A DNA stretch of 64,000 nt from JBDTES01 sp039922435 (GTDB lineage Bacteria; Patescibacteriota; Saccharimonadia; Saccharimonadales; UBA4665): contig JBDTES010000009.1 in the NCBI GenBank assembly GCA_039922435.1, positions 1 through 64,000 on the forward strand, in the 5' to 3' direction. The notes beneath the pieces were generated by a model, which had not been told where the DNA came from, did not search any database, and worked only from the letters and a program-made list of their open reading frames with translations. This document shows, in pieces, positions 1 to 8,329 of this stretch. A program made the position numbers and the translations under genes. Position 1 is the stretch's first letter; each line of letters starts with the position of its first letter.

Positions 1-1910
1 TTACGAGCCACAACTGGTTCTAGACCAGTACCAACAATTGGCGACTGCGGCGCGATTAGTGGCACGGCCTGTCGTTGCTGGTTAGAACCCATTAGGGCTC
101 GATAAACATAGTTTTTCTCGATAAATGGAATCAGACCGGCTGTCGTACCAATAATCTGGTTTCGGGCGGCATCCATGTGCGTTACATCATTAGCGTCAAA
201 CTCACTGGAGTGACGATTACTACGGGCACTAACCCGCTCATCTAAGAAGTAACCATCTTTGTCAGTTGGTAAACCGGCTCCAGCAATTATGGCTGAATCC
301 TCATCGGCAGCATCAAGATATGCAACTTCGTTGGTCACTTGAGCCCGAACTGGCCAGGTGATTTGCTTGGTTACTTTAGCTAGTTTGTCAGCATCATCTT
401 TAGTTATAGTCTTGCCGGCCTTAACTATTACTTTACCGTCTTTATCTTCTAAATCAACTCTGGCAATATGACCAACTGAATCTTTAGCGGTCACACTACC
501 AACAACTTTGCGATAAGGAGTTTCTATAAAACCATATTCATTAATTCGAGCAAAGTTAGCTAGGTTTAAGACTAGACCAACGTTGGCACCTTCTGGTGTC
601 TCAACCGCACAAATCCGACCGTAGTGAGTAGCGTGAGCATCACGAACTTCAAAACCGGCTCGTTCGCGGCTCAGTCCACCTGGACCCATCGACGACAAAC
701 GACGTTTGTGAGCTAGCTCAGACAGTGGGTTAATTTGGTCCATGAACTGAGACAGTTGAGAACTAGCAAAGAATTCACGAACCGCTGCTACAACTGGTCG
801 GGCATTAATAAGTTGGCCAGGGCTAACAGTTTCGATCTCGCTCATACTCATGCGGTCTTGGGTGTTACGAACCATCCGCAGTAAGCCAATTCGGAACTGA
901 CGCTGAACCAGCTCCCCAACCATCTTGATACGGCGGTTAGACAGACTATCAATATCATCAGGAGCCTCTTGAGTGACATCTAAACGAATCATCTCGGCGA
1001 TAATCGCCACTAAATCTTCTAGGCGCATAATTCGGTTTTCGATAGTGTTAGGAATATCTATATTCAAACGCTTGTTAATTTTGTAGCGGCCAACCCGGCT
1101 AAAATCAAAGCGCTTAAAGTTGTAAAACATGTTTTCTAACAATGATCGGGCGTTATCAACAGTCGCCAGATCACCTGGGCGTAGACGACGATAGACCTCA
1201 ATCAAGGCCTCGGAGTGCCCCTTAGAAGGATCTTTTTCGAAGGTAGCGTCGATGTAATTGAGCTTTCCCTGATCGACGTGCTTGAAAGCCTCCTTCATCT
1301 GTTCGTTAGTCATGCCGAGCGCACGTAGCAAAGTTGTAACAGGGATTTTGCGCTTACGGTCGATCTTAACAAACAAAGCTCCGTTAGCCGACGTCTCAAA
1401 TTCCATCCAAGCACCTCGGCCTGGGATAACTTTAGCGCTATAGATACGACGAGTCCCGTGCAGTTCAGCGCTATAAAATACACCACTACTACGAATTAAC
1501 TGGCTAACGACGACTCGTTCAGCGCCGTTAATAATAAAGGTACCGCGCTTAGTCATCCATGGGAAGTCGCCTAGGTAAATTTCGTGTTCCTTAACTTCTC
1601 CAGTAACTTTGTTAGTTAGCTCAACGGTTGCCTTAAGTGGGGCATCATAGCTAACATTATTCTCTCGAGCTTCTTTTTCGGTCGTTTTGGGGTCTTCAAA
1701 ATGATAATCTTTAAACCGTAAGCTTAATTTTGTATTTGTATAATCGTCAATCGGACTAATTTCGGCTAGTAATTCGCCTAAACCTTCATCAACAAACCAC
1801 TGGAACGATTTATTCTGATGATCTATTAGATTTGGTAGTTCGAGCGCTTCATCTTTCGATGTGTAATAGACTCGTGCGTTCTTCTTTGCTTGTACATCTT
1901 GTTTCGCCAT
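1..1910 (-). CDS. rpoB: RNA polymerase beta subunit (3' part beyond window)
   Basis: Beta subunit of RNA polymerase, forming with beta' the catalytic cleft. Only the first ~636 codons lie in the window; the reading frame runs off base 1. The start is ATG at 1910 with an AAGGGG stretch about 13 bases upstream. Translation gives the conserved block GDFPWMTKRGTFIINGAER and, at about 660-790, the rifampicin-binding cluster (SSQLSQFMDQINPLSE then AHKRRLSSMGPGG). The residues usually altered in rifampicin resistance (E. coli D516, H526, S531) are present as D, H and S, so the pocket looks wild type. It has its own strong promoter at 2151-2179 and a leader of roughly 235 bases. Identification is certain; only the C-terminal half is missing because of the window edge. 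Confidence 0.98.
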   Translation of the reverse strand, partial: MAKQDVQAKKNARVYYTSKDEALELPNLIDHQNKSFQWFVDEGLGELLAEISPIDDYTNTKLSLRFKDYHFEDPKTTEKEARENNVSYDAPLKATVELTNKVTGEVKEHEIYLGDFPWMTKRGTFIINGAERVVVSQLIRSSGVFYSAELHGTRRIYSAKVIPGRGAWMEFETSANGALFVKIDRKRKIPVTTLLRALGMTNEQMKEAFKHVDQGKLNYIDATFEKDPSKGHSEALIEVYRRLRPGDLATVDNARSLLENMFYNFKRFDFSRVGRYKINKRLNIDIPNTIENRIMRLEDLVAIIAEMIRLDVTQEAPDDIDSLSNRRIKMVGELVQRQFRIGLLRMVRNTQDRMSMSEIETVSPGQLINARPVVAAVREFFASSQLSQFMDQINPLSELAHKRRLSSMGPGGLSRERAGFEVRDAHATHYGRICAVETPEGANVGLVLNLANFARINEYGFIETPYRKVVGSVTAKDSVGHIARVDLEDKDGKVIVKAGKTITKDDADKLAKVTKQITWPVRAQVTNEVAYLDAADEDSAIIAGAGLPTDKDGYFLDERVSARSNRHSSEFDANDVTHMDAARNQIIGTTAGLIPFIEKNYVYRALMGSNQQRQAVPLIAPQSPIVGTGLEPVVAR

Positions 1911-2150
1911 ACTAAAAGTAATACCCCTTCTTATTAGTGACTAATACTCCCAAAAATTAAAATAAAAGACGCCTGTTTACCGCACTAGCATCGCCAAAAC
2001 ACTAACGCATCTCAGTTTCTTACTATTTTGATTTGGGATTTATTTTTACAATTTTACTTACGCGAAGACAACTAAGTATGGGGGTTTTGGTGCTTAAACT
2101 GCTCTTGACCAGTAGCAGCACAGCCCAACTTACACTACTTCTTGTTAGCT
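1911..2150 (-). other. Long rpoB 5' leader
   Basis: About 235 bases separate the predicted rpoB transcription start from the ATG. Translating both strands shows no convincing gene. A weak inverted repeat (CTGCT/AGCAG) followed by TTT lies near the 5' end of the leader. The length contrasts with the near-absent leaders of most other genes here, which suggests a regulatory role; that role is inference. Confidence 0.4.
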
Positions 2151-2179
2151 AGTATACGCAGTAAATTCTACTACGTCAA
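2151..2179 (-). promoter_or_regulatory. rpoB promoter, TTGACG-17-TATACT
   Basis: On the minus strand TTGACG (2179-2174) is followed after exactly 17 bases by TATACT (2156-2151), an almost consensus housekeeping promoter pointing at rpoB. It lies between the stop of the surface-protein gene and rpoB, so rpoB is transcribed independently. Confidence 0.8.
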
Positions 2180-2207
2180 CACCTAAAATATAACTTGACT
2201 ATTTCTA

Positions 2208-3704
2208 TCAATGCTTGGCGTGAGTTTTCCGACTGAGGATCATCCAACCAGTAACAGTGAACAAACCAGCTACCGCCGCTAGCACGGTAATTTCTGACAA
2301 GTGATTAGCAGGTTTACCATAGCTAGTATCAGGCGTTCCACCATTTGGATCCGATTTAACACCATTATTAACAAGGGCTGGTCCAGCTGGGTCAATTATT
2401 ACACCATTAACTACTCCATCTTCATCAAGCGCACCACCATCAGTCACTTGGTAACTAGCCACCATTACTGATTGCCCACCAATCGTTTCTCTAGAAATAG
2501 TCGCACCGGGTACATTTTCGTACTTTCCATTTATATATTTACGCAGTACAAAATCCCCAGCTGGCGGTGTGTAAAAATATTGTTTAACTGTCGTCGTAAA
2601 GCCTGGGGTACCGCAGGTAACATTAAAGTTAATTAAACCCATTGGGTAACTGTAACCGCTATCAGCCCCACTCGCGGCGCTAATAGAATTTACATTACTA
2701 AGGCTACAAGTGTTATCACTTACTGTGACCGCTGCAAATTGTTTAGTCACGGGGTTCACGAATGAATCAACGTTGGTCTGACTACTATCCACTGATCCGT
2801 CATCATTTACATCACCGCCATTAGGTAGACTACGGTAGACAGCATATAGAGTAACGCTCGTAGCTGGCATAGTGTAGCTACTATTAAGTGCATACAGCGT
2901 GCCACTGCCATCTACTGCGGTATTCCAGCCTATGAAAACACTGCCGCTTTTGCTAGGTAGATAAGCCTGATTGAATAATATTTTGCTATCAGAAACAAAC
3001 TCGGTAGCATTTAGCGATGCCCCGCCGGTACCGCCTTCGGTATTAAAGGTCAGCGTCGGACTAGGGGGCGGTGTGGTCCACTGGGCATAGAGCGTTTCGC
3101 TAGTAGCAGGCATAACATTTACAAAATCCGAAGTGCTGTATGCCGTACCCGATCCGTCGGCAGCCGTATTCCAGCCACTGAATATATAGCCGGTCCGAGT
3201 TGTGGTGGGATATTTAAGCACTGTTAAATCACCATGATCTGTCGACGATGTAGCATTAGGTGCTCCTACAATGGGAGCTGGTACAGTACCACCCTGGCCG
3301 TCAAATGTAACCGTAACATTAGTGGTGCCCCAGATTGCATAAAATGTTTCATTGCCAACATGTTCAGTATAGCCACCTGGATCACCAAAAGTACTATTCG
3401 CAGTCATACCCCAACCAACAAAAGTGTAACCATCACGCGTCGGAGTCGGGAGGGTTATTAGATAACCGCCCCCACCAAGATAGCAATACTGTACTACGCC
3501 GTCACTGTCCTGGAAGTCAAGTGCAACAGTCTTATCTCGGTCTCTTCCAGATTCCTCGGCTGGTGTACAGGCTCCATCGTGAACGTAACCTGGATCAGCA
3601 GCATGTGACACCGGTGACGCCAGTAGCGTTGTGCCCACCGAAAGAAGTATAGTTAGAATAAATAACTTAGTATGTTTACGTACAGCTAGCGAGATTGATG
3701 ACAT
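2208..3704 (-). CDS. Secreted InlB-repeat surface protein with C-terminal membrane anchor
   Basis: A 498-residue exported protein. Residues 1-35 form a signal peptide (basic start, hydrophobic core, cleavage likely after SHA). Three Listeria-Bacteroides (InlB B-type) repeats follow between about residues 75 and 290, each with the family pattern GYxFxGW...YAxW. A short acidic DVNDDGSVDSSQTN stretch links to a domain resembling the choice-of-anchor U region, recognised by DGVVNGVIIDPAGP near residue 440. The C-terminus has one hydrophobic segment and a basic tail (SRKTHAKH), a membrane anchor; no LPxTG sorting signal is seen. An AAGGG lies 10 bases before the ATG. Such proteins usually sit at the cell surface and bind host or partner cells; that role is inferred. 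Confidence 0.75.
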   Translation of the reverse strand: MSSISLAVRKHTKLFILTILLSVGTTLLASPVSHAADPGYVHDGACTPAEESGRDRDKTVALDFQDSDGVVQYCYLGGGGYLITLPTPTRDGYTFVGWGMTANSTFGDPGGYTEHVGNETFYAIWGTTNVTVTFDGQGGTVPAPIVGAPNATSSTDHGDLTVLKYPTTTRTGYIFSGWNTAADGSGTAYSTSDFVNVMPATSETLYAQWTTPPPSPTLTFNTEGGTGGASLNATEFVSDSKILFNQAYLPSKSGSVFIGWNTAVDGSGTLYALNSSYTMPATSVTLYAVYRSLPNGGDVNDDGSVDSSQTNVDSFVNPVTKQFAAVTVSDNTCSLSNVNSISAASGADSGYSYPMGLINFNVTCGTPGFTTTVKQYFYTPPAGDFVLRKYINGKYENVPGATISRETIGGQSVMVASYQVTDGGALDEDGVVNGVIIDPAGPALVNNGVKSDPNGGTPDTSYGKPANHLSEITVLAAVAGLFTVTGWMILSRKTHAKH

Positions 3705-3751
3705 TTAGTTTTGGCCCTTCAGTGTTTTTGACTGGTTATGCTTATAGGCCA

Positions 3752-3780
3752 ATAATACCACCGCAAGTTATGTGGGTAAA
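3752..3780 (-). promoter_or_regulatory. Promoter of the InlB-repeat gene, TTTACC-17-TATTAT
   Basis: Minus strand: TTTACC (3780-3775), 17-base spacer, TATTAT (3757-3752), preceded by TGG so the -10 is of the extended type. The start codon lies about 48 bases downstream. The rest of 3781-3958 holds nothing recognisable. Confidence 0.5.
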
Positions 3781-3958
3781 GTAATATAAAAATACATAAC
3801 CAGACCCAATCATGACGATTATAAATAGTCTATTACCGTAAGTACCAGGTAGTTATGTGGTCAATTTAAACGAACTTATCTCGAAAAATGGCTACATAAC
3901 GCGTCCTGAAGACATGTAGCAGGCTTTACCCCCTAAGTGGTCTATCTGACCGCTATTT

Positions 3959-4564
3959 TTAACCAGCTTTTTGAGGAACTGTAATATCTGATATAACTTT
4001 ATCGACTAGGCCGTATTTTTGGGCTTCGTCGGCGGTCATCCAGCGGTCACGCTCCATATCTTCGTGAATCTTGGCTAGTTTTTGGCCAGTATTGCTCGCC
4101 ATCATACCTTCTAGAAGCTGTTTGACGCGTAATGATTCCTTGAGGTCAATCTCTTGATCAGTTACCTTACCACGTGTACCAGATGACGGCTGGTGGATCA
4201 TAACAGTGCTATTGGGCAGCAAAAAGCGCTTACCCTTAGTACCACTCGACAGCAAAAAAGCAGCAGCTGAGGCTTGCATACCAATCCCGACGGTTTGAAT
4301 ATCATTAGTTACGTACTGCATAGTGTCATAGATAGCCAGAGCATCATAAACACTGCCACCAGGGCTATTAATATACAGATATATGTCTTTTTTAGCATCT
4401 TGGGACTGCAAAAAGAGCAGTTGGGCCACAATTGTGTTGGCAACTGCCTCGTTAACGTCACTCCCTAGGAATATAATTCGATCTTTAAGTAGTCGGCTAT
4501 AAATATCATAGGCCCGTTCGTAGCGACCTTCACTCTCGATAACTGTTGGAATAAGTACACTCAT
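3959..4564 (-). CDS. clpP: ATP-dependent Clp protease proteolytic subunit
   Basis: Serine peptidase that forms the tetradecameric chamber degrading proteins fed by a Clp ATPase, here presumably the ClpC at 21389-23869. The open frame extends to a TTG at 4579, but the ATG at 4564 is chosen because a strong GGAGGT Shine-Dalgarno lies just before it and would otherwise be inside the coding region; this gives 201 residues, normal for ClpP. The catalytic triad is visible: Ser99 in MQASAAAF, His124 in MIHQP and Asp173 in ERDRW. A CIRCE element overlaps the promoter, predicting HrcA-controlled heat-shock expression. A short open frame in its leader ends inside its Shine-Dalgarno. Confidence 0.96.
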   Translation of the reverse strand: MSVLIPTVIESEGRYERAYDIYSRLLKDRIIFLGSDVNEAVANTIVAQLLFLQSQDAKKDIYLYINSPGGSVYDALAIYDTMQYVTNDIQTVGIGMQASAAAFLLSSGTKGKRFLLPNSTVMIHQPSSGTRGKVTDQEIDLKESLRVKQLLEGMMASNTGQKLAKIHEDMERDRWMTADEAQKYGLVDKVISDITVPQKAG

Positions 4565-4569
4565 ATCAT

Positions 4570-4653
4570 TTACCTCCAAGTAATTAAAACTAGATCCATT
4601 AGAGCGCCAATAATACCTTTGATGCGGTGGTTAAACTTGAGCTTATTAGGCAT
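4570..4653 (-). CDS. Possible 27-residue leader peptide upstream of clpP
   Basis: An ATG at 4653 opens a 27-codon frame beginning MPNKLKFNHRIKG and ending with TAA at 4572-4570, so that its last codons (TGG AGG TAA) are the Shine-Dalgarno of clpP. A GGAGGT motif exists upstream but is about 16 bases from the ATG, too far for an efficient site. If translated, ribosomes would terminate on the clpP ribosome site and could couple or block its translation. It may equally be chance. Confidence 0.25.
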   Translation of the reverse strand: MPNKLKFNHRIKGIIGALMDLVLITWR

Positions 4654-4775
4654 AAAATATTACTAATTACCTCCACCACATTAATATGTCAAAAAAGTTA
4701 GAAAAGACTTCTGGCGAGAATATGCTCCGACCGAGTTTCTTTCTGACAATTTTTGACTCTGGATTCATGAGATTA

Positions 4776-4804
4776 ATATTACGCTACGAATTGGCACTCG
4801 TCAA
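4776..4804 (-). promoter_or_regulatory. clpP promoter, TTGACG-17-TAATAT, inside CIRCE
   Basis: Minus strand TTGACG (4804-4799), 17-base spacer, TAATAT (4781-4776). The -35 box occupies the spacer between the two CIRCE half-sites, so a repressor bound there would block polymerase directly. Confidence 0.75.
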
Positions 4805-4817
4805 CCCAGAGTGCTAA
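4791..4817. promoter_or_regulatory. CIRCE operator (HrcA site) of clpP
   Basis: TTGGCACTC, nine bases, GAGTGCTAA: one change from the consensus TTAGCACTC-N9-GAGTGCTAA bound by the heat-shock repressor HrcA. It overlaps the clpP promoter. No hrcA gene is in the window. Confidence 0.88.
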
Positions 4818-4825
4818 TTATTCTA

Positions 4826-5035
4826 TTACTTTCTAGGTTCAGCTTCTGAGCGGATTTTTGCGTACTCAATATTTACCCCGAATTGTTGGACAGTCCTGGG
4901 GGACATAATAACTTCACCTATACCGCGGTTAAGTCGATCATGCTCACTCACAGAATACGGTGGAGCATCAGTCTCTCGATCCAGCCAAACGCCTATCATA
5001 AACATTTTCTCTCGGGTCCAGCTTTCTAAACTCAT
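4826..5035 (-). CDS. Small protein of unknown function
   Basis: A 69-residue soluble, charged protein beginning MSLESWTREKMFMIG. It starts 15 bases after the stop of tig and is probably co-transcribed with it; its stop is just upstream of the clpP CIRCE, so no other promoter room exists. The ribosome site is weak (GGAAATT about 9 bases away). No family is recognised. The codon usage and position support a real gene, but it could be a spurious frame. Confidence 0.5.
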   Translation of the reverse strand: MSLESWTREKMFMIGVWLDRETDAPPYSVSEHDRLNRGIGEVIMSPRTVQQFGVNIEYAKIRSEAEPRK

Positions 5036-5050
5036 TTAATCAATTTCCAA

Positions 5051-6331
5051 TTACGAAGCATATCCAACTAGGACTGCAATGGTCTTTTCGGTTACCAAAC
5101 GATTTAGAATATCCTGGCGGGCTTCTGGCTTATTTAGCTCGGCTTGCATTTGCTTATCGGTATATTGGCCTTTCAATAGTTTCATCCGAAGCTCCAGTTC
5201 GTCGGCCGATACCTTAATTTCTTCTTTTTCGGCTACTTCACCAAGGACGAGACCAGTCTTAACTCGGCTAGTAGCTTGCTCACGCTGCCTTTCGTGGTGC
5301 TCTTCTTCGGTTACGCCATCGGCATCAAGATGTTCCTGCCAGGTCTGGCCACGGTAAACTAGATTGCGTTTCTCCTCAGCCTCCATGCGGTCAATTTCGC
5401 TGTCGATTAGTGATTTAGGAATAGAGACCTTAGTTTTATCGGCAATCATCTTCAGTAAGCGATTCTCGTAATCACGTTCATTCTGGTTAGTTTTCTCGGC
5501 CAGTAATTGTTTCTTAATGTCCTCACTGAGTTCAGTCATGGTTTTAAACGGCCCGACTTTACCAGCAAAGTTATCATCCAATTTAGACGGCGTTACCGAT
5601 TCAACTTTTTTGACAGTTACCTTAAAAGTAACCTTCTTATCTTGGAGCGAAGCTACGTTATAATCTTTCGGGAATATGATATCGAAGGTCGTTTCCTTGC
5701 CGGCTTTAAGGCCAATTAACCTTGGCTCGAAACCGGGAATAAAGTTATTACTTCCCAAAATCAACGGATAATCCTTGCCATCAGCTCCAGGCACTGGCTG
5801 TTTAGTCCTAGTATCAGTTCCAGAGAAGTCAATCGTTACCTGATCACCATCTTTGGATGGTCGCTTAACTTCTGTCTTGGCTGCCTCACGGGTCTTCAGA
5901 TCATTTAAGACTGCATCGATTTCGGCCCGCGTAACTTCAACCTTGGGTTTTTCTAATTTGATTTTCGTGTAATCTGGCAGAGATACATCGCCAACAGCTT
6001 CGACCTTGGCAGTAATTTCTAGGGTAGTGAAAGGCACAAATTTAGTAACATCAACCTCTGGCTGGTCAACAGGGCGTAGTCTCTGCTCGGTAGCGGCCTT
6101 GGTATACATCTGATTTATAGCCTCATCCAAAAAGTTACGTTGTAACAAGCTCTGATCAACAGCCTTTTCGACTAGGTTTAGGGGTGCGTGGCCTTTGCGA
6201 AAGCCACTTAAGCTAACTTCATTAGAAAGGCTTTTTAGTACTCCCTGCTTAATGTCAGCCAATAACTCGGCGTCAGCAATTATAGTTAATTCTACTTTAG
6301 TATCTGATAAATTCTTTTTAGTGATTTGCAT
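5051..6331 (-). CDS. tig: Trigger factor
   Basis: Ribosome-associated chaperone and peptidyl-prolyl isomerase that receives nascent chains at the exit tunnel. The 426 residues cover the usual three parts: an N-terminal ribosome-binding domain with the signature GFRKGHAP (residues ~44-51, GFRK is the L23-binding loop), an FKBP-like isomerase domain around residues 155-240 containing FSGTD and IPGFEPRLIGLKAG, and a long helical C-terminal chaperone domain. The start ATG follows an extended -10 (TGTTATAGT) by 8 bases, with no Shine-Dalgarno, so the mRNA is predicted to be nearly leaderless. The family's frequent clpP-clpX partnership is partly kept: clpP lies downstream, clpX is absent. Confidence 0.96.
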   Translation of the reverse strand: MQITKKNLSDTKVELTIIADAELLADIKQGVLKSLSNEVSLSGFRKGHAPLNLVEKAVDQSLLQRNFLDEAINQMYTKAATEQRLRPVDQPEVDVTKFVPFTTLEITAKVEAVGDVSLPDYTKIKLEKPKVEVTRAEIDAVLNDLKTREAAKTEVKRPSKDGDQVTIDFSGTDTRTKQPVPGADGKDYPLILGSNNFIPGFEPRLIGLKAGKETTFDIIFPKDYNVASLQDKKVTFKVTVKKVESVTPSKLDDNFAGKVGPFKTMTELSEDIKKQLLAEKTNQNERDYENRLLKMIADKTKVSIPKSLIDSEIDRMEAEEKRNLVYRGQTWQEHLDADGVTEEEHHERQREQATSRVKTGLVLGEVAEKEEIKVSADELELRMKLLKGQYTDKQMQAELNKPEARQDILNRLVTEKTIAVLVGYAS

Positions 6332-6339
6332 AACTAGCC

Positions 6340-6348
6340 ACTATAACA
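6340..6348 (-). promoter_or_regulatory. Extended -10 of tig, TGTTATAGT
   Basis: TATAGT ends 8 bases before the tig ATG at 6331 and is preceded by TGT, an extended -10. No good -35 and no Shine-Dalgarno are seen, so transcription should begin almost at the start codon. Confidence 0.6.
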
Positions 6349-6365
6349 GATGTAAACTCTGATTT

Positions 6366-6827
6366 CTAGAGGCGCAAGGTTATAAGTGCACTAAAGCCGA
6401 CAAACCAGACAAGCTCCAGCCAGATTAGTTTTGGACCAGTCTGCCACTGGATAAAACTGTGAAATCTAAGAAACCAACCACGTGGCGGTTTGTCGGTATG
6501 AGTTCTCTTGACCTGAACAAATCGGGGTATCCAAAACAAATCCGGGCTGGTTGCCAAAAAAGCACAAACAATCGCTAATACCCAATTACGTGGTCGGGTT
6601 AGCGCCAAAACTAACACAATCAATAGACAAATTAGACCGCTCAGGATTAATTCGTTCAAAAACCGTTTAGAATCAAGCCGCTTTACTCCATCTTCGATTG
6701 GTGGATCATAATGCGGCACAGCATCACAGACAAAATGCGAGATGAAGGCAAGCGGCATGGCAAGCCATGGATTCTCAATTACTAAGCCAACCAGAGCTCC
6801 TGTTAGCGCGTGATTAGGCGCTGTCAT
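6366..6827 (-). CDS. Small membrane protein with HxxxD metal-type motif
   Basis: A 153-residue protein with about four hydrophobic segments. Near the N-terminus it carries H6 and then SHFVCDAVPHYD (H31, D35, H39, D41), reminiscent of YdjM/DUF457-like membrane-bound metal-dependent hydrolases, where similar His/Asp residues bind metal at the membrane face. Whether it is active is unknown. Its ATG lies 14 bases inside the 3' end of hisS, so the two are translationally coupled and the hisS promoter drives both. The function in relation to hisS is not evident. Confidence 0.55.
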   Translation of the reverse strand: MTAPNHALTGALVGLVIENPWLAMPLAFISHFVCDAVPHYDPPIEDGVKRLDSKRFLNELILSGLICLLIVLVLALTRPRNWVLAIVCAFLATSPDLFWIPRFVQVKRTHTDKPPRGWFLRFHSFIQWQTGPKLIWLELVWFVGFSALITLRL

Positions 6828-8148
6828 CCGTGGGCTTAGGCTTGACCCGGTGGTCTTTTAAAATACTGACTAGCCGTTCGGCGCTGTGCGTTTCTTCTTC
6901 ACCACTACGCAGATTCTTCAGCTTAAATCTATCTTCAGCTAGCTCAGCCTCACCAATAAATATAACGTGTTCAATACCTTTTTTATCGGCTGTCTTGATC
7001 TGTTTATCGATGTTGCGCCCTGTCGTATCAACGGCCAGGTTCAGCCCCATTCGGCGCATATTAGCTAGAGTAGGCTGTACCTTGTCATACATAGCTTCAC
7101 CTATCAAGATTACATAAGCGTCGGTTTCGGGTGGTAATCCCGGCAACAGATTGTGAGATTCTAAAAAGTTCTTAAGGGTTACATCGCCCATACCAAAGCC
7201 AACCGTTGCCACTGGTTCGACTCCAAATAAGCCGACTAGACCGTCGTAACGGCCGCCACCAAACATGCTTCGGTTGTTCTCTGGGTCGTTATCAAAGACT
7301 TCAAACACGATATCGGTGTAATAATCAAAACCACGCATTAGACTAATATCAAACACAGCGTTTTTAATCCGCGAACTATCTAACATCTGTAACAGATTCT
7401 GGAGCTCCACAACACTCGCTTGATGTTGGGCATCTTCGGGCAGATCATCAATTCGTTTGGCGGCCAAGAGATTAATCAACCGTTCACTCAGGCCACTATC
7501 CTTCTGACTCGGAGTAAATATGGCATCGGTTTGAGCTATAAAAGCGGAGTGGTCCATTTTGTGCATCCGATCAATTAATCGGACCATAGTTTGTCTTTGT
7601 ACATCACTCAATCCTAAATAGTCACCAAGCAAATAATCGATCAACTTACGGCTATTCAGCCGAATGGTGTACATATCTTGTTTAGCACCATAGTTACGCA
7701 TAATCTGATCGGCCAGCTGGATAATTTCATGCTCGGCCTCATTGCCGCCTACACCGAAGATATCAACATTCAGTTGCCAGTGTTCGCGGAGCCGACCTTT
7801 CTGTGGCCTCTCGTAGCGCCATAAGTTAGGAATACTATATAGGCGCATCGGGTACGGCAGCTCCTGACGCCTGGCCGCAATCATTCGACTGACAGTTGGG
7901 GTCATCTCGGGCCTAATTACGACTTGGCGACCACCACGGTCTTCAAAGGTGTAGGTCTGCTCGCTAACGATTTCCTCACTACTTTTGGCCAAATACAACT
8001 CTAGTGGCTCCAAAATCGGGGCGTCGTACTCTTCGTAACCAAACCGTTCAGCAGTTTGGCGCATCACATCAAAAATATACTTTTGAATCCGTTTGTCTTC
8101 CGGGTAGAAATCCCGCGCACCCTTATATGGTTGTGTCGAAAGAGTCAT
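6814..8148 (-). CDS. hisS: Histidyl-tRNA synthetase
   Basis: Class II aminoacyl-tRNA synthetase charging tRNA-His. The 444 residues contain the class II signatures: GARDFYPED near the start, motif 2 (FED RGGRQVVIRPEMTPTVSR, residues ~68-88, then YERPQKGRLREHWQ, 112-125) and motif 3 (FGGGRYDGL, 296-304). The HisRS-specific RGFDYYTDIVFE region is at residues 272-283. The C-terminal ~100 residues form the anticodon-binding domain. The ATG follows TGATACAAT by 9 bases and lacks a Shine-Dalgarno, again near-leaderless. Confidence 0.97.
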   Translation of the reverse strand: MTLSTQPYKGARDFYPEDKRIQKYIFDVMRQTAERFGYEEYDAPILEPLELYLAKSSEEIVSEQTYTFEDRGGRQVVIRPEMTPTVSRMIAARRQELPYPMRLYSIPNLWRYERPQKGRLREHWQLNVDIFGVGGNEAEHEIIQLADQIMRNYGAKQDMYTIRLNSRKLIDYLLGDYLGLSDVQRQTMVRLIDRMHKMDHSAFIAQTDAIFTPSQKDSGLSERLINLLAAKRIDDLPEDAQHQASVVELQNLLQMLDSSRIKNAVFDISLMRGFDYYTDIVFEVFDNDPENNRSMFGGGRYDGLVGLFGVEPVATVGFGMGDVTLKNFLESHNLLPGLPPETDAYVILIGEAMYDKVQPTLANMRRMGLNLAVDTTGRNIDKQIKTADKKGIEHVIFIGEAELAEDRFKLKNLRSGEEETHSAERLVSILKDHRVKPKPTDDSA

Positions 8149-8157
8149 TGTATTTAA

Positions 8158-8166
8158 ATTGTATCA
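8158..8166 (-). promoter_or_regulatory. Extended -10 of hisS, TGATACAAT
   Basis: TACAAT with an upstream TGA ends 9 bases before the hisS ATG. There is no ribosome site between them, predicting a leader of only two or three bases. Confidence 0.55.
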
Positions 8167-8329
8167 GATTAGTGAGGATATCAATCCTAGATGAGCTAAT
8201 CATTTACCCTATACGATTGTTCATCTGAGATATTATCGAATTTGATAATTAATATGCAATTAGTAATCAGTGGATATTGTGCACGATTAATCTAAACAAG
8301 ACAATCAATACACTGAGTTAAAGAATGAC

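Noticed and set aside
3234..3652. Two plus-strand open frames inside the InlB-repeat gene
   Set aside because: No ribosome site or promoter, atypical composition, and they lie opposite well-defined domains of the minus-strand gene.
3932..3960. Hairpin GTGGTC/GACCGC followed by ATTTTT on the plus strand
   Set aside because: It would terminate plus-strand transcription, but no plus-strand gene lies upstream; on the minus strand, where clpP ends, there is no U-run.
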